Below, in pieces: positions 35,630 to 43,524 of a stretch of 43,524 nt of DNA. Position 1 is the first letter of the stretch; each line of letters begins with the position of its first letter. Origin of the DNA: Terriglobia bacterium (lineage in GTDB: Bacteria; Acidobacteriota; Terriglobia; Acidiferrales; UBA7541); NCBI GenBank assembly GCA_020073375.1, contig JAIQFG010000040.1:1-43524 (forward strand), written 5' to 3'. A program made the position numbers and the translations under genes. The notes beneath the pieces are model-generated. The model saw only the letters and a list, made by a program, of their open reading frames with translations. It was not told where the DNA came from and searched no databases.

Positions 35630-36574
35630 ATGCCGCAAATAGCCGCCCAATCCGCGCTGCGCATTCGTCAGTTGCTCAAAGCCTATAAAGACGTGGTCGC
35701 CGTCGACGGCCTCGAACTGGAGGTGCACGCGGGCGAGTGCTTCGGCCTTCTGGGTCCGAACGGCGCCGGGAAGACCACGACCGTCGAAATCTGCGAAGGT
35801 CTGACTGAACCGGATTCGGGAGATATTGAAGTCCTGGGACGGACGTGGACGTCGAACGCGGCACAGCTTCGGCAGCGCCTCGGGATTCAGCTGCAGGATA
35901 CGCAACTCTCCGAAAAACTTACCGTGCTCGAAACGGTCCGCCTTTTTCGCAGTTTTTTCCGCCAGGGAGAGCCGGCGGCCGGGGTCATCGCGCGCGTGCA
36001 ACTGGAAGAAAAGCAAAATTCGCGTGTCGGCGAACTTTCCGGAGGGCAGAAGCAGCGCCTGGCGCTGGCCTGCGCGCTGGTGGGCGATCCTGACTTTCTC
36101 TTCCTCGACGAGCCGACCACCGGTTTGGACCCGCAAGCCCGGCACCAGCTGTGGGAATTGATCGAGGAATTCAAGCGGTCCGGCCGCACCATCCTCCTCA
36201 CCACACATTACATGGACGAAGCCGAACGCCTGTGCGACCGCGTGGCCATCATGGATCACGGAAAAGTTATCGCCCTGGGCACGCCGCGCGAACTGATCGC
36301 GACGCATTGCACCGAACAACTGGTGGAATTCATGGCCGGCGGCTCGGGGAAGAATCTGGATGTTCCGGCCCTGCGCGCGGTCGCCGGCGTGCGCGACGTG
36401 CGCACCGAAAATGGCGCGGTGCTCCTGCAAGTGTCCGAACTTCACACCGCGGTCCCCGCGCTGCTTGCGGAACTGGCACGTCAGAATGTTCCGCTGACCG
36501 AGTTGCGCACGCATTCCGCGACTTTGGAGGACGTGTTTGTCACGCTGACGGGGCGGCATCTGCGCGATGAGTGA
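35630..36574 (+). CDS. ABC-2 type exporter ATP-binding subunit
   Basis: A 314-residue ATPase. Walker A is GPNGAGKTT (42-50), signature LSGGQKQRLALACAL, Walker B and D-loop FLFLDEPTTGLDPQ, H-loop TTHYMDEAERLC. A C-terminal domain of about 90 residues (LVEFMAGG to TLEDVFVTLTGRHLRDE) is typical of drug or lipid exporter ATPases of the DrrA/CcmA type. It overlaps the permease gene by 8 bases. The substrate is unknown. It is preceded by 127 non-coding bases after acr3 and may be a separate unit. Confidence 0.92.
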   Translation: MPQIAAQSALRIRQLLKAYKDVVAVDGLELEVHAGECFGLLGPNGAGKTTTVEICEGLTEPDSGDIEVLGRTWTSNAAQLRQRLGIQLQDTQLSEKLTVLETVRLFRSFFRQGEPAAGVIARVQLEEKQNSRVGELSGGQKQRLALACALVGDPDFLFLDEPTTGLDPQARHQLWELIEEFKRSGRTILLTTHYMDEAERLCDRVAIMDHGKVIALGTPRELIATHCTEQLVEFMAGGSGKNLDVPALRAVAGVRDVRTENGAVLLQVSELHTAVPALLAELARQNVPLTELRTHSATLEDVFVTLTGRHLRDE

Positions 36575-37661
36575 CGTTCCCATTTCCGGTGTGCGCGCGG
36601 CGGACCTTGCCGGGAAATCTCCCGGCGGAAATTCCTTTGCCGATCACCCGCTCGTGCAGTTGACCCTGGTGCGTTTTCGCGAATTTGTGCGCGAACCTGA
36701 AGCGCTCTTCTGGGTGTTCGTTTTCCCCATACTGCTCGCCGCGGGCCTGGGCATTGCGTTTCGCAATCGCCCGGCGGACGTATTGCAGATTGCGGTTGTC
36801 TCTCCGGACCTGGCGCAATCGCTGCGGCAGGAAAAACTTCTGGACGTCCACCCGCTCGAATTACCGGCGGCGGAAGAAGAATTGCGCACCGGAAAAGTGG
36901 CGCTGCTTGCCGAGCACGGCCCCGGCGGCGCGGTCGTGTTCCGGTATGACGACACCAATCCCGAGGGTCGCGCCGCGCGTCTGCTGGCCGATCGCGCGAT
37001 CCAGCGGGCCGCGGGCCGCGTCGACCCGGTTTCCTCCAGCGACGAATTGGTTCGCGAACCAGGCTCGCGTTACATCGATTTCCTGATTCCCGGCCTGCTC
37101 GGCATGAATCTGATGGGCAGCGCCATGTGGTCCATCGGATTCGCGATCGTGGATGCGCGGCGCAAGAAGCTGTTAAAGCGGCTGGTGGCCAGCCCCATGC
37201 CGCGGGCTTACTACTTGCTCTCATTCCTGTTGTCTCGGATGGCCCTGCTGGTGATCGAAGTCGCCGCGCTGGTGGGCTTCGGCGCCCTGTTGTTTCACGT
37301 CCCGGTGCGAGGTTCGCTGCTCGAACTCGGCCTTCTGTGTGTCCTGGGCTCGCTTTCATTTTGCGCCTTGGGACTCTTGCTGGCCTCGCGCGCGAAGACC
37401 ATCGAAGCCGCTTCCGGCCTCATGAACGTGGTCATGATGCCCATGTGGATCGCCTCCGGCGTTTTCTTTTCCTCGCAAAAGTTTCCGGATGCGATGCAGC
37501 CCTTCCTCAAGGCGCTGCCGTTGACCGCGCTGATCGACGCGTTGCGCGCCAGCATGTTGCAGGGCGCGCATCTGGGACAGATGATCTCACAGGTCGCGAT
37601 CATGCTGTGCTGGATGGTTGTGTGCTTTGGATTGGCGCTGAAACTTTTTAGATGGCGGTAG
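36567..37661 (+). CDS. ABC-2 type exporter permease subunit
   Basis: A 364-residue permease. One helix at about 48-67, an extracytoplasmic domain (about 70-165) and five to six further helices (for example LLVIEVAALVGFGALLF, ALGLLLASRAKTIEAASGL). It starts inside the ATPase gene, which shows translational coupling. The exporter pair works as a homodimer or half-transporter set for drugs, lipids or antibiotics. The stop is six bases before a REP pair. Confidence 0.9.
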   Translation: MSDVPISGVRAADLAGKSPGGNSFADHPLVQLTLVRFREFVREPEALFWVFVFPILLAAGLGIAFRNRPADVLQIAVVSPDLAQSLRQEKLLDVHPLELPAAEEELRTGKVALLAEHGPGGAVVFRYDDTNPEGRAARLLADRAIQRAAGRVDPVSSSDELVREPGSRYIDFLIPGLLGMNLMGSAMWSIGFAIVDARRKKLLKRLVASPMPRAYYLLSFLLSRMALLVIEVAALVGFGALLFHVPVRGSLLELGLLCVLGSLSFCALGLLLASRAKTIEAASGLMNVVMMPMWIASGVFFSSQKFPDAMQPFLKALPLTALIDALRASMLQGAHLGQMISQVAIMLCWMVVCFGLALKLFRWR

Positions 37662-37667
37662 GTTTAA

Positions 37668-37742
37668 GTAGGACAGGCTTCAGCCTGTCGATTTTGTGAC
37701 AGTCCGGCAAGCACAACCCCGACAGGCTGAAGCCTGTCCTAC
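37668..37742. repeat. paired REP (BIME-like) element, copy 1
   Basis: Two inverted units bound a 29-base centre. Each unit starts GTAG at the outer end followed by a hairpin of GACAGGCT and AGCCTGTC with a two-base loop; left unit 37668-37690, right unit 37720-37742. GTAG plus hairpin is the hallmark of REP sequences served by RAYT transposases; no such transposase is in the window. The right unit supplies the TAG stop of proA. A copy of equal length is at 42814-42888. Confidence 0.9.
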
Positions 37743-39076
37743 TCGGCGATCACGCGATGCTTGAACGTGCGCCGGCCCTTGCTGTAACTGGCGACGGTGT
37801 GGCCGTCGCCGAAAAGTTTGTACTTGTAGATGGTCAGTCCCTCAAGCCCCACGGGCCCGCGCGCGTGCAGTTTTCCCGTACTGATGCCCACCTCCGCTCC
37901 CAGGCCGTAGCGAAACCCGTCGGAAAATCGCGTCGAGGCGTTTTGAAACACGTTGGCGGCGTCCACGAATTCCATGAACCGCGCCGCGACGTCATGGCTT
38001 TCCGTCACGATCGATTCGGTGTGCCGCGAACCATAGCGGTTGATGTGCTCGATCGCTTCGTTCACGCCGTCCACAACTTTGATCGAGACGATCAAGTCAG
38101 AATATTCTTTTTTCCAATCCTCTTCGGTCGCCGCAATCACTCCCTGATCCGGAGCCAGCGCCATCGTCCGGGGGCAGCCCCGCACTTCGACCCCCGCCTC
38201 GCGGAATTGCACGACCATGGCAGGCAAAAATCGCTGCGCGATATCCTTGTGTACCAGCAACGTCTCCATGGCGTTGCACACTGCGGGGTACTGCACCTTG
38301 GAATCGAAGGAAACGTCGAAGGCTTTCTGGATGTCCGCGTCCTCGTGCACGTAGACGTGACAGATTCCTTCGCCGTGTCCAAGCACGGGAATGCGGCTGT
38401 GCTCGGTGACATAAGCGACAAATTCGTTGGAACCGCGCGGCACGATCAGATCGATTTCGTCGTGCAGGGTCAGGATTTCCGCCACGTCTTCGCGGGTGTG
38501 AAATAGCACCACGGAATCGGCCGGAATATCCGGGAACGCCGAGATTGTGTCACGCCAGATCGCCACCAGCGTGGCGTTGGTTTCGGCGGCTTCGGCGCCG
38601 CCTTTCAGGCACACCGCGTTACCCGATTTCAGCGCGAGCGATGCGATTTGCGGAACCACGTCGGGCCGCGACTCGAACACCACGCCCACAACGCCCAGCG
38701 GGCACGTTTCCTTGTACAACACCAGACGATCGTCCAGCTCCATGGCCGAAAGCCTGCGGTGCAGCGGGTCGGGAAGGTCGGCGACCTCGCGCACGCGCAG
38801 CGCCATTTCGGCGATGCCGCGCTCGGTGGTCCGCAGGCGCGCGAACATCGCGCGGGACATTTCGCCGCTTTCCACGGCGCGCTGCGCCACGGCGCAATCC
38901 TTGTCGTTGGCGGCCAGAATTTCCGCCGAACGCGCTTCGATCGAATTGGCCGCGGCCAGCAGGGCCTCGTTCCGCCGCTCGCCAGACAGCGCCGCGAGCA
39001 CATGCGCCGCCCGCCGCGCGCGGCGAACCGTCTTGCGCACTTCCGAAACTTCCAGTTGATTTTTCGTCACGCTCAT
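37739..39076 (-). CDS. proA: gamma-glutamyl phosphate reductase (glutamate-5-semialdehyde dehydrogenase)
   Basis: A 445-residue NADPH-dependent enzyme for the second step of proline synthesis. Catalytic C267 lies in VQYPAVCNAMETLLV; the substrate region GVVFESRPDVVPQIA (131-145) and LKSGNAVCLKGG (149-160) are typical. Start at 39076 (MSVTKNQLEV) fits the family length; the frame begins 15 codons earlier. It lies 61 bases after proB on the same strand. Its last sense codon and stop (GAG TAG) run into the GTAG head of the REP pair. Confidence 0.95.
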   Translation of the reverse strand: MSVTKNQLEVSEVRKTVRRARRAAHVLAALSGERRNEALLAAANSIEARSAEILAANDKDCAVAQRAVESGEMSRAMFARLRTTERGIAEMALRVREVADLPDPLHRRLSAMELDDRLVLYKETCPLGVVGVVFESRPDVVPQIASLALKSGNAVCLKGGAEAAETNATLVAIWRDTISAFPDIPADSVVLFHTREDVAEILTLHDEIDLIVPRGSNEFVAYVTEHSRIPVLGHGEGICHVYVHEDADIQKAFDVSFDSKVQYPAVCNAMETLLVHKDIAQRFLPAMVVQFREAGVEVRGCPRTMALAPDQGVIAATEEDWKKEYSDLIVSIKVVDGVNEAIEHINRYGSRHTESIVTESHDVAARFMEFVDAANVFQNASTRFSDGFRYGLGAEVGISTGKLHARGPVGLEGLTIYKYKLFGDGHTVASYSKGRRTFKHRVIAE

Positions 39077-39099
39077 TTGCGATCCAGTAATCCGGGTGT

Positions 39100-39117
39100 G
39101 GGCTCCACTTGGAGCCC
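39100..39117. repeat. hairpin in the proB-proA gap
   Basis: GGGCTCCA and TGGAGCCC form a perfect eight-pair stem with a two-base loop. It overlaps a partial copy of the proB 3' end. No T-run follows, so it is more likely a processing or attenuation structure, or a by-product of the duplication. Confidence 0.45.
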
Positions 39118-39137
39118 GCAAGAATCATGTCTGGTCT

Positions 39138-40316
39138 CTACTTGGAACCCGCCAATATAACGATATTATCGCGCTTTACCAGAACGCTTGCACGCCCGTT
39201 GCCCCGGCCGGCGTTTGCAGCGGCGTTCGACCCGTTCCCGATCATCCCCTGCGCGTCCCCGCGCGAGTAATCCGTAATTCCCCGCGCGAATTCCGCGCCC
39301 TCGGCGTCCACGATGCTCACCACTTCGGCCGCGTCGAATTCGCCTTCGACCCCCACCACGCCCGACGCCAGCAGGCTCGCTTTTCCCTCGGTGAGCGCTT
39401 CGCGCGCGCCCGCGTTCACAATCACCCGCCCGCGCACCCCGGCCGCGTAGGCGATCCACCGGCGCTTGCCCGCCATGCGCGTCTTCGAGAGAAACACGGT
39501 GCCGATCGGCTCGCCCGCGAAAATCCTGCCGAGCGTATCGGGTTTTCGCCCGTTCGCGATCACCGCGATGCCGCCCGATTGCATGGCGATTTCCGCGGCC
39601 GCCAGCTTGGTCAGCATCCCGCCGCGCCCGCCTTCCGAGGGGCCCATCGCCAGCGACTTCAATTCCGGCGAAATATCTTCGACCAGGGGAATCACCGTAC
39701 CGGCGCCTTCCTTGGCGCTCGACGGCGCAATTTCCATCAGGCCATCCACGTCGGTCAGCAGAACGAGCACGTCGCCGTCGATGTGGCTCATGACCAGCGC
39801 CGCAAGGCGATCGTTATCGCTGAAAATTCTTTCCCCCGCGCGAATGTTCAGGTAATCGAGTTCCGCCGTGGAAATCGTGTCGTTCTCGTTGATGATCGGC
39901 AGGACGCCGAGCTTCAGCAACGCTTCCATCGTTTCTCGCAAATTCGAGTATCGCGTGCGGTCGACGAAATCGCCTTCGGTCAGCAGAACTTGCGCGAGTT
40001 GAATCCCGTGCGTCTGAAACAGTTTCTCGTATTCGTGCATCAGCAGGCTTTGCCCGACGGCCGCGCATGACTGGCGCATGACCATGTCATTCAGCCGGTC
40101 GCGATGCAGCCCCAGGCGCCCGCGCCCCAGCCCCACCGCTCCCGAAGACACCAGCACGACCTGCCGTCCCTCCTTCTTGAGGTCAGCAATCGTTCGCGCG
40201 ACCGATTCAAGCAACTCGGCGTTAAATTGCCCGTCGCTGTGGGTCACGATCCCGGTGCCCAGCTTGATCACCACGCGGCGCGCCGCACGCAGGCGTTTCT
40301 GTTGTTCGGTCTCCAT
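39138..40316 (-). CDS. proB: glutamate 5-kinase
   Basis: A 392-residue kinase that phosphorylates glutamate for proline synthesis and is feedback-inhibited by proline in known enzymes. An amino acid kinase domain (RRVVIKLGTGIVTHSDG at the N-terminus; SSGAVGLGRGRLGL; NENDTIST) leads to a C-terminal PUA domain (about 290-370; VIVNAGAREALTEGKASLL). The ATG at 40316 is preferred because AAAGGAA lies 5 bases upstream; the ATG at 40334 has none. Operon proB-proA. Confidence 0.94.
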   Translation of the reverse strand: METEQQKRLRAARRVVIKLGTGIVTHSDGQFNAELLESVARTIADLKKEGRQVVLVSSGAVGLGRGRLGLHRDRLNDMVMRQSCAAVGQSLLMHEYEKLFQTHGIQLAQVLLTEGDFVDRTRYSNLRETMEALLKLGVLPIINENDTISTAELDYLNIRAGERIFSDNDRLAALVMSHIDGDVLVLLTDVDGLMEIAPSSAKEGAGTVIPLVEDISPELKSLAMGPSEGGRGGMLTKLAAAEIAMQSGGIAVIANGRKPDTLGRIFAGEPIGTVFLSKTRMAGKRRWIAYAAGVRGRVIVNAGAREALTEGKASLLASGVVGVEGEFDAAEVVSIVDAEGAEFARGITDYSRGDAQGMIGNGSNAAANAGRGNGRASVLVKRDNIVILAGSK

Positions 40317-40751
40317 GGGATTCCTTTGCGCCATTTACTTTATCATTTTCGAGCGCTTGTTGTGACGCTGGGGAAAAGAGATTTATTTTCGCGAGCAGGC
40401 CCGCTCACGTTTGACTGATACCTCTTGCGCACCTTAAAAACCCCCAGGTCTGAAAACCCGGGCTACAGCAATTTGCAACTCGCCTCTTCAGAAGCGGAGT
40501 TTTTCGTTCCGGATAGGAAACACTCGCCCACGCAGCCGGCGGATTCGACAAACTCATGTGATACGGTTTTGAGGTCATGAAAAAGCCTCATCGCGCATCG
40601 CCTTTATACTGGATTTCTCGCGGCTCGCCTGGTTGTATCCCTGATTTCGGCCGAGGGAGCGGATATCGTGCGGCGCCGGCGCCACAACATACCGCGTTCC
40701 TGATGACTTGCCTGGAATGGCGTCCATGCTTCGGACTGTTTGCACACAAAC
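40317..40751. other. divergent gap between proB and the glycosyltransferase, with REP unit
   Basis: About 435 bases without a credible gene. It should hold the proB promoter (minus) and that of the glycosyltransferase (plus); I see no clear sigma-70 pair. It holds a single REP-like unit (40443-40466). A possible weak intrinsic terminator follows on the plus strand: AACTCGC and GCGGAGTT, then TTTTT (about 40476-40506), without an upstream gene for it. Confidence 0.5.
40443..40466 (-). repeat. REP-like unit of a second family
   Basis: On the minus strand GTAG is followed by a hairpin of CCCGGGT and ACCTGGG with a six-base loop and one mismatch. The GTAG head matches the REP copies at 37668 and 42814, but the stem is unrelated, so it is a different family. 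Confidence 0.6.
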
Positions 40752-42737
40752 ATGGTTGACGACACATCGAATTCAGAAAAAGCGGCGCGCGGCAGCCTCT
40801 GGAGAGTTGCCGCAATTGTCCTTCTGATCGCAACGCTGGCGGGAGAACTTGCGCTGTCAGCGCGCCAGCAGTCTCAGACCTTCGACGAAGCCTGCCATAT
40901 TTTCGCTGGATATCGTTCCTGGAAGAATTTCGATTTCGGAATTAATCCAGAGCATCCGCCGCTGGTCAAACTCGTCGCCGCGATTCCTCTTCAAAGCATG
41001 ACCCTGAAAATTCCGTCTGTGCCGCAGGATTATTTCAAGTTCGTGGAATACACGGGAGGCAGGGAATTCCTTTACGCCAATGATGCGGACGCGCTTCTGT
41101 TTCGGGCGCGAATGGCCGCCGCAAGCTTCACAATTCTTCTCGCTCTTGCGGTCTTCCTGGTGGCGCGATCCATGTGTGGAGACGGCCCTGCGCTTCTCGC
41201 CGTGGTCCTGCTGGTTTTCGATCCGAACATTCTCGCTCACGGAGCGCTGGTCACCACCGACATGGGCGTGACGTTCGGCCTGTTTCTGGCGGCCGGGAGT
41301 TTTTACCTGTACCAAAAAAATCCGTCCCGCCTGCGATTGCTCGCTGCGGGCCTGGCCACCGGCGTCTGCCTGGGGACAAAGCATTCGGGCATTCTGATTT
41401 TTCCCATGCTGCTCCTGCTCGCCATTACGGAGATGCTGCCGGTTCGCGATCCTTCCGCCAAAAAAATCGCGCCTGAATTTTGGAAGCAAGCGATTCGCCA
41501 GGCTTTTTCGTTGGCGGTCATTACGGGAATCTCAATCGTCGTGCTGTGGTCCTTTTACGGCTTCCGGTATTCCGCGCGAGCCCAGGGGCTGGCCGTAATC
41601 CCGTCGCTTGCGGAATTCGCGCGCCGCATGGGCCCGGCCGGTTCCGCGCTCGTCCTGCAAATCGCGCGCTGGCATTTGCTTCCCGAGTCGTACCTCTACG
41701 GCGTCGTGGACGTGTTCTCGCCCGCCGCCATCCCCACGTTTCTCTTTGGAAAAGTGTACCCGGCGGGGCAGTGGTTCTACTTTCCGGCGATCTATTTCAT
41801 GAAATCCACCGTCGCGTTCCTGGTTCTCTGCTGTCTTGTGCCGCTGACCAAGGCGCTGCGCGAGATCAAATATCGCCGCGAACTTTTGTTCCTGTTGATC
41901 CCTCCTGCCGTGTATTTCGGCGCAGCTGTCTTTTCCGGAATCAACTACGGCGTGCGGCATCTTCTCCCGATCTACCCGTTTTTCATGGTTCTATGCGCGT
42001 TTTGCGCGTGGAATTTGGCGCGGCGGCAGCGGGCGGCCGCCGTCTTCGTCGCAATTGTTTTTCTATTTCATATCGTTTCCTCCGTGCGCGCGTTTCCAAA
42101 TTACATTTCCTACGCCAACGAATTGTGGGGCGGCCCGCAAAACGCCCACCGGATCCTGGCCGACTCCAACGTCGATTGGGGGCAGGGGCTGAAGGCGATG
42201 AAGCGTTACATCGACCAGCGCCAGATCAAGGACTGCTGGTTCGCGTATTTCGGTTCTGTGGTCGCCGACTCCGCTTACTACGGAATTCCGTGCAAGCCGC
42301 TGCCGGCATCGTTCGCGAATGCGGTGCAATTGCGGATGCCCGCCATTCCACAGTCCGTGGATGGACCGGTCTTCCTGAGCGCGTCGGAAATTGCCGGCAC
42401 GTACTGGGGAGCCGATTGGGAAAATCCGTACCTGTCCTTCCGCAATGCGCCGCCCGCGGCGGTTATCGCCGATTCGATCCTTGTTTTTGACGGGAAGATC
42501 GATTTGTCCGCGGCGGCGGCGCTGACGCACGAACAAACGTCGGCGCGCTTGCTGCAGTCCCGGCAATTCGACCAGGCGCTGGCCGAAGCGGATGCCGCCG
42601 TCGCCATCGCTCCCGGAACGCCGGGCGCGCACGCCGCACGCGGAAATGTTCTGGCCGCAATGAACCGAAAAACGGAAGCCCTGGCGGAGTTCGATCAAGC
42701 GCAAAAGCTGGCGGAAGCGATCATGGCGCCGCGGTAA
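40752..42737 (+). CDS. GT39/PMT-like membrane glycosyltransferase with C-terminal TPR
   Basis: A 661-residue membrane enzyme. TM1 (about 18-36) is followed by an extracytoplasmic loop with DEACHIFAGYRSWKNFDFG and NPEHPPLVKLVAAIP, where the acid pair and EHPPL are the GT-C family signature, then about ten more helices. The soluble C-terminal part ends in TPR-like helices (FDQALAEADAAVAIAPGTPG, AARGNVLAAMNRKTEAL). GT39 and ArnT-like enzymes transfer sugars from polyprenyl phosphate carriers to protein or lipid. The ATG at 40752 is preferred to the TTG at 40740. No ribosome site is visible. Acceptor is unknown. Confidence 0.86.
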   Translation: MVDDTSNSEKAARGSLWRVAAIVLLIATLAGELALSARQQSQTFDEACHIFAGYRSWKNFDFGINPEHPPLVKLVAAIPLQSMTLKIPSVPQDYFKFVEYTGGREFLYANDADALLFRARMAAASFTILLALAVFLVARSMCGDGPALLAVVLLVFDPNILAHGALVTTDMGVTFGLFLAAGSFYLYQKNPSRLRLLAAGLATGVCLGTKHSGILIFPMLLLLAITEMLPVRDPSAKKIAPEFWKQAIRQAFSLAVITGISIVVLWSFYGFRYSARAQGLAVIPSLAEFARRMGPAGSALVLQIARWHLLPESYLYGVVDVFSPAAIPTFLFGKVYPAGQWFYFPAIYFMKSTVAFLVLCCLVPLTKALREIKYRRELLFLLIPPAVYFGAAVFSGINYGVRHLLPIYPFFMVLCAFCAWNLARRQRAAAVFVAIVFLFHIVSSVRAFPNYISYANELWGGPQNAHRILADSNVDWGQGLKAMKRYIDQRQIKDCWFAYFGSVVADSAYYGIPCKPLPASFANAVQLRMPAIPQSVDGPVFLSASEIAGTYWGADWENPYLSFRNAPPAAVIADSILVFDGKIDLSAAAALTHEQTSARLLQSRQFDQALAEADAAVAIAPGTPGAHAARGNVLAAMNRKTEALAEFDQAQKLAEAIMAPR

Positions 42738-42813
42738 GAATGGCAGCGAAGCAAGATGCCTTAAATTTGAAATCTCAAATCGGATGTTTCTCCGATTGAT
42801 TCGCGGGATTCAA

Positions 42814-42888
42814 GTAGGACAGGCATCAGCCTGTCGTTTTTCGGTTGGCGGACGAAATACAAAAGCGACAGGCTGAAGCCTGTCCTAC
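42814..42888. repeat. paired REP (BIME-like) element, copy 2
   Basis: The same design and total length (75 bp) as 37668-37742: outer GTAG heads, hairpins of GACAGGC and GCCTGTC (left loop ATCA, right loop TTCA), and a 29-base centre with a different sequence. Left unit 42814-42836, right unit 42866-42888. The right unit supplies the TAG stop codon of recR. Confidence 0.9.
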
Positions 42889-43484
42889 AAATCCCTGCGG
42901 CCTTCCATGGCTTTCATCATGGTGACTTCGTCGGCGTACTCAAGGTCTGCGCCGACGGGGATGCCCACGCCGATGCGCGTGACGCGCACGCCGAGCGGTT
43001 TGATTAATTTGGATAGATACATGGCCGTGGCTTCGCCTTCAGCGTTCGGGTTGGTGGCGATGATGATTTCCTCGACCGTGCCGCCCTTCAGGCGCTCGAT
43101 CAGGCTCTTCAGGTGCAACTGGTCGGGGCCGATGCCGCGCAGCGGCGCGAGCGCGCCGCCCAGCACATGATAAAGGCCGCCGTATTGCCGGGTTTTTTCG
43201 ATGGCCATGATGTTGTGCGGCTCTTCGACCACGCAGATGGTTTTGCGGTTGCGCGTCGCGCTGGCGCAGTAGAAGCACGGGTCCACGTCGGTGATGTTGT
43301 TGCACACCGAACAGAATCGCATGCTCGTTTTCGCGTCGCGGATGGCGTCGGCCAGGGCCATGGCCGCTTCCGGTTCGATGCGCAGGATGTGGAAGGCCAG
43401 CCGCTGCGCGGTTTTCGCGCCGATGCCGGGCAGATGCTTGAGCTGGTCGATCAGGCGTTCGATGGGTTCGGCGAAATCAGGCAT
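42885..43484 (-). CDS. recR: recombination protein RecR
   Basis: A 199-residue protein of the RecFOR gap-repair pathway, which helps load RecA. Helix-hairpin-helix [17 protein letters not shown] (18-34), a four-cysteine zinc finger C58/C61/C70/C73 ([17 protein letters not shown]), a TOPRIM domain (about 80-175; [13 protein letters not shown]) and a Walker-like C-terminal region ([12 protein letters not shown]). The stop TAG is part of a REP unit. The 40 bases upstream to the window edge are not assigned; the usual partner ybaB or dnaX may lie beyond it. Confidence 0.95.
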   Translation of the reverse strand: MPDFAEPIERLIDQLKHLPGIGAKTAQRLAFHILRIEPEAAMALADAIRDAKTSMRFCSVCNNITDVDPCFYCASATRNRKTICVVEEPHNIMAIEKTRQYGGLYHVLGGALAPLRGIGPDQLHLKSLIERLKGGTVEEIIIATNPNAEGEATAMYLSKLIKPLGVRVTRIGVGIPVGADLEYADEVTMMKAMEGRRDL

Positions 43485-43524
43485 GTGTCATTTTCCGCGA
43501 TGCAGGCCGGTATTGCAACAGTAG

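Noticed and set aside
40476..40506. Intrinsic terminator on the plus strand
   Set aside because: The stem has a bulge and there is no plus-strand gene upstream for it to end; kept only as a remark in the gap entry.
1..43524. CRISPR arrays, complete tRNA or rRNA genes, prophage genes
   Set aside because: No regularly spaced repeats, no full cloverleaf with paired arms, no rRNA core sequence, no integrase or phage structural gene were found by reading.
43485..43524. 3' end of a ybaB or dnaX gene upstream of recR
   Set aside because: Only 40 bases remain; one frame ends in TGA just before recR but is too short to identify.

Overview
The window is a moderately GC-rich bacterial chromosome segment with strong Shine-Dalgarno sites, many TGA/ATG overlaps, and housekeeping genes (proB, proA, recR, rluB) among respiratory, efflux and stress genes. 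Several traits suggest an Acidobacteriota-like soil or sediment bacterium: the lipoprotein adaptor plus TolC efflux sets, a PilZ coiled-coil protein, a C-type beta-propeller protein, and short dispersed palindromes. This is inference from gene style; no rRNA or other decisive marker is present. The outer-membrane TolC proteins and periplasmic cytochromes indicate a Gram-negative envelope.

Left part (1-17245, nearly all minus strand). The first 150 bases are a fragment of an ABC ATPase joined abruptly to a truncated beta-propeller gene. Two complete tripartite RND pumps follow, each transcribed TolC, then adaptor, then inner-membrane pump (6727-621 and 14583-8799). Around the second pump lies a co-directional set with a sulfur theme: sulfide:quinone oxidoreductase-like flavoprotein, a 60-residue membrane-associated protein, two DUF2892 proteins, an OsmC-family protein and a PLP-dependent cysteine-desulfurase-like enzyme.

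Centre (17504-26581). An ECF-type sigma factor fused to its own zinc-binding anti-sigma-like domain sits just upstream of the sulfide oxidoreductase. A secreted protein gene is divergent from a plus-strand set encoding a Tat-exported sulfite-oxidising molybdoenzyme, a monohaem cytochrome c and a dihaem thiosulfate dehydrogenase (TsdA-like). With the flavoprotein these could oxidise sulfide, thiosulfate and sulfite and pass electrons to the quinone or cytochrome pool. A periplasmic alpha/beta hydrolase, then trehalose synthesis genes otsA and otsB follow; OtsA carries an unusual membrane sensor-like N-terminus.

Right part (26757-43484). A cyclic-nucleotide-fold/DUF1003 membrane protein, rluB, a probable tmRNA 3' end remnant, a PilZ protein with a very long coiled coil, and a complete arsenic operon (arsR-arsM-arsC-acr3) whose promoter and operator are readable in the sequence. 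Then an ABC-2 exporter pair, proB-proA, a GT39-like membrane glycosyltransferase with a TPR tail, and recR. Two 75-bp paired palindromes of REP/BIME type lie at the ends of proA and recR, and in both genes the GTAG head of the repeat supplies the stop codon.
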